A stretch of DNA of 64,000 bases from an uncultured Pseudomonadota bacterium (lineage in GTDB: Bacteria > Pseudomonadota > Alphaproteobacteria > RF32 > CAG-239), in NCBI GenBank assembly GCA_902763535.1, contig CACWSG010000005.1:62001-126000 (forward strand). Direction: 5' to 3'. The notes beneath the pieces are model-generated. The model searched no databases. It was not told the DNA's origin and saw nothing but the letters and a program-made list of their open reading frames with translations. Position numbers and translations under genes: made by a program. Shown piece by piece: positions 27,488-34,266 of this stretch. Position 1 is the first letter of the stretch. Every line of letters begins with the position of its first letter.

Positions 27488-27612
27488 TTGGGATATGGGT
27501 TCGGACCTCCGAAGAAGGAGGTTCGACTACAAGCGAGAGGCGGACGTTAGTACGCCGGTCAGCTGTAAGCTGATGAGCGCAGTGAACGAAGTAATCCTCT
27601 TCAGCCCGACTA
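27488..27612 (+). repeat. tRNA 3'-end copy 2 interrupted by a 67-nt structured element
   Basis: GGAGGTTCGA (27517-27526) and ATCCTCTTCAGCCCGACTA (from 27594) flank a 67-nt element homologous to that of copy 1. The stem TCGGC/GCCGA of copy 1 is TCAGCT/AGCTGA here, so a base pair changed on both sides. The acceptor end has lost its CCA. Confidence 0.75.
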
Positions 27613-27661
27613 ATATGGATAACAACCAGGAAATGGATACTTTCGTCGATTTTTTATAACA

Positions 27662-27698
27662 AAAAATTCTCCATAGTGTTTCGCTATGGAGAATTTTT
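27662..27698. terminator. Strong bidirectional hairpin
   Basis: A 15-bp stem (AAAAATTCTCCATAG with CTATGGAGAATTTTT) with a 7-nt loop. It lies 3' of the minus-strand gene that ends at 27722. Confidence 0.85.
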
Positions 27699-27721
27699 GC
27701 AATGTTCTTGTCTTGACAGTT

Positions 27722-28792
27722 TCACTTTCGGCAAGCTTCATGGAAATACCCCATATAGCGCAGTTTTGCCGGAATGTTGCCGCCGTAATAATCACTTGAA
27801 CCATCAAAGCGGATTATCCATCCCGCGCCCTTCATATAGGGGCTGTCTGCAAGATATTCACCTTCCAGCACGGGTTTTCCCATCTCTTTTAAGTAAAGGT
27901 TTAGCCGGTCAGCAACTTTGGAAACATCGCCACTGCAAAAGCGTTCATCTAAAAGGCGTGATTCATCAACATCCTTGTCGGTATGCTTTTTATTTTCTAC
28001 CTCATCAAACTCAATATATTCCGGTCCGTCGAATGGAAAGATACCAATCGGCTCACCTATATTTCTTTTAGAAAACGGGAGACGGACTTTTTGGCCATCA
28101 ACAATACACAGAACATCAAATTCATCACCAAATTCGTTGCCATCTTTCTCTGGTTTATCCGTATTGTGCAGTTGGTTTGTAACCAGAACTGCACATACAA
28201 GACTATCACAGTCAGCCAAAGACTTTTGTCCTGTAGCAAAATTAAGGCAGTAGTTCATTCTCTTGTCGGCATCTTCATTTCCTGAGGTGTAAAGATATTT
28301 CCATTTGCGTAATAGAGGTTCGCCGCATTCATAGAGATTTTGGTTAATTTCGTTGAACTTTGCATAAATCTGCTTAATCTCTTCTTCGTTCGGGAAACGT
28401 CCGTCATATTGTTTTGCCATTTCACGAATATCATCAGGAAAATTGGCAGTAAAAAAAATGTTTCTCAGCAAAATCAGTTTATCGTTCACTTGTATACCCA
28501 AAACATTATCAAAGGGCTTTCCTCGTTCTTTGCGCGGGCAAAACTCGTTTTCCCGTTCCATTCCAAGATATGGCGAATAATAGCGGATTGTGTGAGCTTT
28601 TTGCTCTATCGGATTGTCCGTATATACATACGGTAACTTTTCTGCTGACACAGGAATTGAATCATCGACCTTATCTGCTGACACAGGAATCGAATCATCG
28701 ACCTTATTGCCGACAGCTATCAAAAACGGTCTCAAAAGCCTGTTTACAAAACATTGCTCTCGCGATTTGGAAAGATTACTAGATTTTTTCAT
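27722..28792 (-). CDS. Hypothetical protein, accessory region
   Basis: This 356-residue soluble protein of unknown family has several cysteines and mixed structure (DVLCIVDGQKVRLPFSKRNI; GAGWIIRFDGSSDYYGG). Residues near 30-52 hold a tandem 11-residue duplication, KVDDSIPVSAD then KVDDSIPVSAE, from a 33-bp DNA duplication. It has no signal peptide or membrane segment. It lies next to the tRNA remnant region and is probably part of acquired DNA. Confidence 0.65.
   Translation of the reverse strand: MKKSSNLSKSREQCFVNRLLRPFLIAVGNKVDDSIPVSADKVDDSIPVSAEKLPYVYTDNPIEQKAHTIRYYSPYLGMERENEFCPRKERGKPFDNVLGIQVNDKLILLRNIFFTANFPDDIREMAKQYDGRFPNEEEIKQIYAKFNEINQNLYECGEPLLRKWKYLYTSGNEDADKRMNYCLNFATGQKSLADCDSLVCAVLVTNQLHNTDKPEKDGNEFGDEFDVLCIVDGQKVRLPFSKRNIGEPIGIFPFDGPEYIEFDEVENKKHTDKDVDESRLLDERFCSGDVSKVADRLNLYLKEMGKPVLEGEYLADSPYMKGAGWIIRFDGSSDYYGGNIPAKLRYMGYFHEACRK
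28641..28706. repeat. 33-bp tandem duplication within a gene
   Basis: Two 33-bp units (28641-28673 and 28674-28706) differ at one position and keep the reading frame. The copy number may vary by slippage. Confidence 0.85.
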
Positions 28793-28901
28793 AAATAATA
28801 TTTTTTAATAATTGTTGGATATAATTATAATTTAGCGTGCTTAGTCTATATAAAAACACAACCTTGTCAAGAAAAAACATTCCAGCAGCATGATGATTAA
28901 A

Positions 28902-28931
28902 AAAACTTCCCCACTTCTGTGAGGGAGTTTT
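28902..28931 (-). terminator. Terminator of the short thrS
   Basis: Stem AAAACTTCCCCAC with GTGAGGGAGTTTT, 12 of 13 positions paired, followed on the minus strand by a T-rich run. It lies just after the stop at 28936. Confidence 0.65.
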
Positions 28932-28935
28932 ATTT

Positions 28936-30216
28936 TTATAAATCTATACTTTTATTTTTTATTTTTTCGGATACGCGCTTTATAAAATCAGCAAGCGAAA
29001 TGTCGTTTATTTGCTCACCATTGCGCAATCTGACAGAAACATGATTATTTTCAATTTCTTTATCCCCTATCACAATAACATAAGGAATTTTCTTTTTAAC
29101 CGCATTTCTGATTTGATACGCAATCGTGTTGCTGGATAAATCAGCTTCAGCGCGTATATCTTTCGCAACAAGTTGTTCTTGAATCCTAAGAGCATATTCC
29201 TGATGTCGATCCGATACCGGCAAAATTTTGACCTGAATCGGTGACAGCCAAACCGGTAATTTTCCTTCACATCTTTCCAAATATACACCGATAAAACGCT
29301 CTAATGAACCTAAAATTGCTCGGTGTAACATTATGGGAACATATTTTTGCCCATCCTCGCCGACATAGGACATTCCCCATTTTTCGGGCAAATTCATATC
29401 CAGTTGTATCGTCATGCATTGCCATTCTTTGCCATTTTCATCAACAGCCTTGACATCAATGGCCGGTCCATAAAATTTTGCTCCACCGACATCTATGTCA
29501 TAAGGAAGATTTTTGTTTTTTAAGACTTGTTCTATCGCCTGTTCGGCCATTTGCCAAACCGGCTCATTATCAATATATTTATCCTTCTTATTCTTTAAAT
29601 CACGAATGGAAAAATAGACCTTAAACTTATCATAGCCAAAGACCTTATTGAAAGCAAAACCAAAATCCAAAACTTTTGAAAGCTCTTCCATAAACTGATC
29701 CTGACGACAGATAATATGCGCATCATCTTGCGTAATACAACGCACACGCAACAACCCTTGCAGACCGCCGGATGCTTCATAACGATACACATTGCCTAAT
29801 TCACAATATTTAATCGGAAGTTCTTTATAGGAATGTACGGATGCATTGTAAATTGCCACATGGAAAGGGCAACTCATCGGTTTGACGTAATAAGCTCCCT
29901 GTTCTTTTTTATCTTTTAAAGACATATCCATCGGCGGATACATACAGTCGGCAAAATGCTCCAAGTGTCCTGATTTTTCCCATAGTTGTTTTAATCCTAT
30001 AACCGGAGAATAAACATATTTATAGCCGGCTTTTTGATGTTCTTTTTTCCAAAAAGCTTCTATTTCACCCCTGATAATTGCTCCATTCGGATGCCACAGA
30101 GCTAATCCGGATCCTACATATTCGCTAAAAGAAAATAAATCTAATTCCTGACCGATGCGACGATGGTCATTCTTTGAAAAACTATGTTTTTCATCTATAT
30201 TATTACTATTGCTCAT
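28936..30216 (-). CDS. thrS: Threonyl-tRNA synthetase without editing domains
   Basis: The class II catalytic core has WHPNGAIIRGEIEAFW, motif 2 with RYEASGGLQGLLRVR and TQDDAHI, and motif 3 LHRAILGSLERFIGVYLE. The zinc ligands Cys in KPMSCPFH, His in DDAH and His in LHRAI are kept. The C-terminal anticodon-binding domain follows (VKILPVSDRHQEYA, GDKEIENN). At 426 residues it lacks the TGS and editing domains of ordinary bacterial ThrRS (about 640). The usual Asn of KPMNCP is Ser. It may be a backup, a resistance or an acquired enzyme. A Thr-rich leader precedes it. The start ATG at 30216 has AAAGG 9 nt upstream. Confidence 0.92.
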   Translation of the reverse strand: MSNSNNIDEKHSFSKNDHRRIGQELDLFSFSEYVGSGLALWHPNGAIIRGEIEAFWKKEHQKAGYKYVYSPVIGLKQLWEKSGHLEHFADCMYPPMDMSLKDKKEQGAYYVKPMSCPFHVAIYNASVHSYKELPIKYCELGNVYRYEASGGLQGLLRVRCITQDDAHIICRQDQFMEELSKVLDFGFAFNKVFGYDKFKVYFSIRDLKNKKDKYIDNEPVWQMAEQAIEQVLKNKNLPYDIDVGGAKFYGPAIDVKAVDENGKEWQCMTIQLDMNLPEKWGMSYVGEDGQKYVPIMLHRAILGSLERFIGVYLERCEGKLPVWLSPIQVKILPVSDRHQEYALRIQEQLVAKDIRAEADLSSNTIAYQIRNAVKKKIPYVIVIGDKEIENNHVSVRLRNGEQINDISLADFIKRVSEKIKNKSIDL

Positions 30217-30366
30217 TTTTAAAAACCTTTATTAAAATTGTTAAACTTAAAATTACCTGTATGGATATAAATCCAGAAATAAAGAAATATCACCGCCTAA
30301 GCGGTGGTGGTTGCGGTAAAGGTTAAACCCGCACACAAAAATGCAGAACTTGACAACAAGTTCTGT
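30217..30366 (-). promoter_or_regulatory. Predicted threonine attenuator of thrS
   Basis: In the mRNA, leader codons spanning AACCUUUA (30324-30317) can pair over 8 bp with UAAAGGUU (30231-30224), which holds the thrS ribosome site. Two further hairpins are visible: AGAACTTG/CAAGTTCT (about 30345-30365) and CACCGC-TTAG-GCGGTG at the leader stop. A ribosome stalled at the Thr codons would cover the anti-ribosome-site segment and free thrS translation. The mechanism is inferred. Confidence 0.55.
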
Positions 30367-30404
30367 TGAAATGATTCAAAAAAAATGTCCACTTCGTTTA
30401 ACAT
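30297..30404 (-). CDS. Threonine-rich leader peptide upstream of thrS
   Basis: An ATG at 30404-30402 opens 35 codons ending at TAG 30299-30297, 80 bp before thrS. The last codons spell LTFTATTTA, with five Thr codons (all ACC) among the last nine. This resembles the leader peptides of amino-acid attenuators. The start has only a weak AAAAG ribosome site. It is too short to be noticed by ordinary gene calling. Confidence 0.6.
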   Translation of the reverse strand: MLNEVDIFFESFQQNLLSSSAFLCAGLTFTATTTA

Positions 30405-30517
30405 ATTGCTTTTATAACATAATCCCGAATGCAAGTCAAACTATTTTTAGATACTTGGCGGTATCATATTCTTGATTTAGATTTGATATGCTTGATTAAT
30501 AAAAGCAACCATCAAAA
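30405..30517. other. Intergenic AT-rich region upstream of thrS leader
   Basis: I see no gene here; it probably holds the promoter of the leader-thrS transcript, but no clear -35/-10 pair stands out. Confidence 0.4.
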
Positions 30518-31012
30518 TTATCTTTCCAAAACACCTTCGTGAATCAGGATGGTGATGATAACCCCAGCGGTTATTTTGCCATCGACTTTATACAGGGTTC
30601 TGCCGGTACTATAATCTTCAATGTAATTGTCTCTTATCCTGTATAATGTGTTTCCGGTGCCGTATTCTTCTATATAGTTGTCCTTTATTTTATACAAACT
30701 GTGACCTTTTGCGTAGTCTTCAATATTATCATTATTAAGTTTATACAGGATTCGACCGGTATAATCATCTTCAAAGTAATTACCGTTAATTTTATACAAT
30801 GTCCGTCCGGTATCATATTCGTCAATGCGCTTGTCTTTTATTTTGTATAAAATTCTGCCGGTGTTATAATCGCTGATAGTTGCTTCATCATTGTCTGTAT
30901 CGCTTGATAAGCCGCCTAAGAAAAGCAAAATAACAAAAGGTAATTTGATAAGTTTAAAGGCGAGCTTTATGGTAAACCAGAGGCTTTTGCCGAGCATTTT
31001 TATAAATTTCAT
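30518..31012 (-). CDS. Membrane-anchored protein with 17-residue repeats
   Basis: This 164-residue protein starts with a basic, hydrophobic anchor (MLGKSLWFTIKLAFKLIKLP). About seven repeats of 17 residues follow, each like TGRTLYKINGNYIEDYD. The repeat is likely a beta-rich solenoid or sheet unit. Its start overlaps the preceding gene's stop by ATGA, so the two are translationally coupled. Function unknown; one possibility is a surface or contact protein. Confidence 0.8.
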   Translation of the reverse strand: MKFIKMLGKSLWFTIKLAFKLIKLPFVILLFLGGLSSDTDNDEATISDYNTGRILYKIKDKRIDEYDTGRTLYKINGNYFEDDYTGRILYKLNNDNIEDYAKGHSLYKIKDNYIEEYGTGNTLYRIRDNYIEDYSTGRTLYKVDGKITAGVIITILIHEGVLER

Positions 31013-31914
31013 TTATTTTTATCCCCAAATAATTTTTGAATATCAGTATTACGAGCATCAAGGCGGTTCATCAGATTATTGTATAAATTCCACCACCATT
31101 TAACTCGTTCATCACCATCAAAATCGCAAGGCAGAATTTTTTGAGGCCATTTATCTTTAGGCAACAAGGAATTACCATCATCACTCAGCAAATCCTTTAC
31201 CTCATAATTATCATAATTATCATTTACCCAAGAGTTTAGGCAAAAGAAATCTATGTATTTCTTAAAACCTTCTTCCTTTTCACCAAACATTCCGAAAAAG
31301 TCTTCATCCTCTTTTAGAACATCTGCCAATGGATTATTTGGATCATTATCCTTAAATCCTATTTCATAACCTCTTCTTATACACTCTAAAGTCAAATCAA
31401 AGCGGTCGCGTATTTTAGCAGATATGCCTCTGCGACCATTCATAGAATTTGGATGTCTAGGAAAAACAACAAACCCACCGATTTTATTAGCTTCTTGTAA
31501 ATAGGTACGAATAAATTCCTTAAAATTTTCGTTGTTATTACTATAGTCCTTTTCCATTATATTTTTGATAAGTTCATGCATTTGTTTGTAAGGATAGTTA
31601 TTCCCTGTCCAATGCCAATAAATACTCATTATGGAATCACTTCCCAAACGAATTTCTTTATCTTTGACTGTAATTTTTAGTTCACAAGCATTATTTGAGT
31701 CAATAGTTGCCAAAGAACTTGATTGTTTATTCCAAAATTTTTTATGCGCTTCATAAAGCTTTTTGCTTTTTTGATCAGGATCAATATCAGATGTATAAAA
31801 GGATTGCTCTTGTTCAAAGGTGGAAAATTTCTTCTCAAATTTTTTCCAAAATTTCTCACAAAATTTCTCACCATTATCAATAAAACAAGTATTTGTACTT
31901 ATATTAGAAGTCAT
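31009..31914 (-). CDS. Hypothetical protein resembling DUF6994
   Basis: This 301-residue protein has the pattern I recall for the DUF6994 family: a central RGISAKIRDRFDLTLECIRR, then NPLADVLKEDEDFFGMFG, a segment YIDFFCLNSWV, and the tail LMNRLDARNTDIQKLF. No catalytic motif is obvious, and the family is of unknown function. It is coupled to the repeat membrane protein by a 4-base overlap. The family call rests on memory and is moderate. Confidence 0.65.
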   Translation of the reverse strand: MTSNISTNTCFIDNGEKFCEKFWKKFEKKFSTFEQEQSFYTSDIDPDQKSKKLYEAHKKFWNKQSSSLATIDSNNACELKITVKDKEIRLGSDSIMSIYWHWTGNNYPYKQMHELIKNIMEKDYSNNNENFKEFIRTYLQEANKIGGFVVFPRHPNSMNGRRGISAKIRDRFDLTLECIRRGYEIGFKDNDPNNPLADVLKEDEDFFGMFGEKEEGFKKYIDFFCLNSWVNDNYDNYEVKDLLSDDGNSLLPKDKWPQKILPCDFDGDERVKWWWNLYNNLMNRLDARNTDIQKLFGDKNK

Positions 31915-31984
31915 TTTAGCACCTCAATTTGGTTAATACCATTATGATAGTCTAAAATCAGCTTAAAGCAATAATTATTAAGCG

Positions 31985-33103
31985 TTATTTTGGTAGATTT
32001 TGATAAACTTCTGCCAAGCACATAACATCAAGCAATGTGCCTTGAGCATTTTTAGCTTTGGGATTTATTTTGAATATTTTGCAAAGTGCATCCAAGGAAC
32101 ATACAGTATCGGGAAAAGATTTTTTTACCATTTCCAAGGTATCAATCATTTTGTTTGGCAAATTAAAACCTAATTCATGCTCTAAAAATCCTAAATCAAA
32201 GGAAAGATTATGCGCAATTAAGGCCTTGCCCTCAATAAAGCGCAAAAATTCGTCTTTTATTTCACCGAATGTCGGATAATCTTTCAAAAATTTGTTGGTT
32301 AATCCGTGTATTTTTACGGCTTCTTCCGATACTTCACACTCCGGATTGATGTAAGTATGAAATGTTTGTCCGGTCGGGCAATCATCTTCATCTAATTCTA
32401 ACGCTCCGATTTCAACTATTTTATCTCCTTTTAACGGATAAAATCCCGTTGTTTCGGTATCTAAAACAATTTTTTTCATTTTAATTTTTTTACCCGTATG
32501 CGACATCGGATGATAAATTTTGTGTTGATTACCCTTATGCGTCTCCGCTTTCAGATAAATTAAATTAGTCACACTGTTGTTATACGAATTATTATCAATA
32601 TGGTGGACAACATAGCTATGCTGAGCATAATCTTCCGGTTTCTTTAAGAAAAACCGTGCTACCAACTTATGAATGTCATATTTTGCATTTTTTCCGGTAA
32701 TATTAAGACAAATTTGGCAACCGGAATTTTCTCGGTTTTTAGGCACAAAAGCGTTTCGGCGAAACAATAACTTAACTTCTTCTAAGAAATCAAGCCAACG
32801 CACACCTGATGAATTCTCATCAGCATTTTTTAATATGCCAGGTAATATAATATCGGCAATTTGGGCTTCTTCTTTAGCGATTTTAACAATATAACCATAA
32901 TTGCTGATGTAATATTCTTTATGGTAATGTTTCCAAACTTCTTCAATTTGGCGATTCCCGATATAGCCCAAGTTTTGAGTTCTGGCAGCAAAGTTGCTTT
33001 TATCTTCAGTCTCCCATTGGCGCGATTCTATTTCAGTATAATACCTTTCATTGCCCAAACAAACTTTAAGCGGCGGGTTAAAATTTTGCGTTACGATTGT
33101 CAT
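31985..33103 (-). CDS. HNH endonuclease-like domain fused to DnaQ exonuclease
   Basis: Residues 1-205 carry a NUMOD4-like module (VWKHYHKEYYISNYGYIV) and an HNH-like core (YDIHKLVARFFL, SYVVHHIDNNSYNNSV, NLIYLKAETHKGNQH). From about residue 209 the protein is an epsilon-type 3'-5' exonuclease: MKKIVLDTETTGFYPLKGD, VEIGALELDEDDCPTG, HNLSFDLGFLEHELG. The DnaQ part is a close match to true epsilon subunits, so it may serve DnaE, or may come from an inserted homing endonuclease. The start at 33103 follows AGGAG; a possible internal DnaQ start is at 32479. A WYL regulator is divergent. Confidence 0.85.
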   Translation of the reverse strand: MTIVTQNFNPPLKVCLGNERYYTEIESRQWETEDKSNFAARTQNLGYIGNRQIEEVWKHYHKEYYISNYGYIVKIAKEEAQIADIILPGILKNADENSSGVRWLDFLEEVKLLFRRNAFVPKNRENSGCQICLNITGKNAKYDIHKLVARFFLKKPEDYAQHSYVVHHIDNNSYNNSVTNLIYLKAETHKGNQHKIYHPMSHTGKKIKMKKIVLDTETTGFYPLKGDKIVEIGALELDEDDCPTGQTFHTYINPECEVSEEAVKIHGLTNKFLKDYPTFGEIKDEFLRFIEGKALIAHNLSFDLGFLEHELGFNLPNKMIDTLEMVKKSFPDTVCSLDALCKIFKINPKAKNAQGTLLDVMCLAEVYQNLPK

Positions 33104-33224
33104 TTCAGTCTCCTTTTTTTTGATTGATAATGAGACTAAATTAGAACACAAATGCGTCAAAAAATGACATAGTGTTTGTTTTTTATAAAATAAAAAGCTA
33201 TGATAAATAAAAAAGGAGGCTGTT

Positions 33225-34196
33225 ATGGCTTATGAAAAAGCGCATGATTTACTGGATTTAGCAATTTGGATGCAATCTGGACGCGAAGGCGTGTCATTAA
33301 AAGATATTCAACAAAGATTTAATGTATCGCGACGAACGGCTGAACGAATGCGTGACATGATTTTGGAACGCTTTCCTCAGGCTGAACCAGCTCCAAACGG
33401 CGAAAACAACACTAAGCGTTGGTATATTCCTCAAGGCACTTTGAAAGATTTTATTCAATATAGTTCTGAAGAATTGGCTGTTCTGGAAATATCCAAAAAA
33501 CTATTATTAAAGCAAAATATGCTGTCCCAAGCTCAGGTTTTGGACGGCACTATTAATAAAATTAAGGCCTCAATTAAGCCTGATGTTTTAAGATTGATAG
33601 GTACTGATGCTGAGGCTATGGCCGAAAGTTCAATTTTTGTATGCCGTCCTGGACCAAAATTAAAAATTAATGCGAATATCCTAAAAACTATCCAAGATGC
33701 GATTGTTTCCTTAAAGTGCATTAAGATTGATTATTTTTACGAACATAATCAAAAAACAAATTTTGCTATTCTCGATCCTTATGGCTTTCTGTTTGGCGAA
33801 CGTAATCAATATTTGGTAGCTCACCACAGCGATGAATATTATGGTGATGAAGTGCATTTGTTCATGCTCAACAATATTAAAAAAGTTGAGATTTTGTCTG
33901 ATCCTCTGAAAGTTGTTCCAGGGTTTAATTTGCAAAGTTACGCAGCACAATCATTTGGCGTTTATCAAGAAGAACCTTTTGAAGTAGAATGGCTGTTTGA
34001 TAAAGAAGTTGCGGGTGAAGCGGCTAAGTATATTTTTCATCCCTCACAAACAGTTAAGTACAATACTGATGGTACTTTAACCGTTAAATTTAAGGCCGGT
34101 GGCGCAAAAGAAATGGATTGGCACCTTTACACTTGGGGCAATCATGTAAAGGTCATTAAACCGAAAGATTGGAATAAAAGAAAAAAACATGATTAA
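33225..34196 (+). CDS. WYL-domain transcriptional regulator
   Basis: The 323 residues begin with a helix-turn-helix (VSLKDIQQRFNVSRRTAERM). A WYL domain lies near residues 165-230, with IDYFYEHNQKTNFA, DPYGFLFGERNQYLVAH, and a C-terminal WCX-type region (FEVEWLFDKEVAGEAA). WYL proteins often respond to nucleic acids or nucleotides and control defence or DNA-repair genes. It is divergent from the HNH-DnaQ gene with 121 bp between, so it may regulate that gene and its own. Confidence 0.85.
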   Translation: MAYEKAHDLLDLAIWMQSGREGVSLKDIQQRFNVSRRTAERMRDMILERFPQAEPAPNGENNTKRWYIPQGTLKDFIQYSSEELAVLEISKKLLLKQNMLSQAQVLDGTINKIKASIKPDVLRLIGTDAEAMAESSIFVCRPGPKLKINANILKTIQDAIVSLKCIKIDYFYEHNQKTNFAILDPYGFLFGERNQYLVAHHSDEYYGDEVHLFMLNNIKKVEILSDPLKVVPGFNLQSYAAQSFGVYQEEPFEVEWLFDKEVAGEAAKYIFHPSQTVKYNTDGTLTVKFKAGGAKEMDWHLYTWGNHVKVIKPKDWNKRKKHD

Positions 34197-34266
34197 ATTA
34201 AAAATCTTAGAAAAAATAATCAAAGAAATTGATTACTGAATATTAAAAAATTAACCCTTTTATTCG

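Noticed and set aside
27722..33103. Integrase or transposase in the accessory region
   Set aside because: None of the genes here shows a recombinase motif; mobility is inferred only from the tRNA pieces and gene content.
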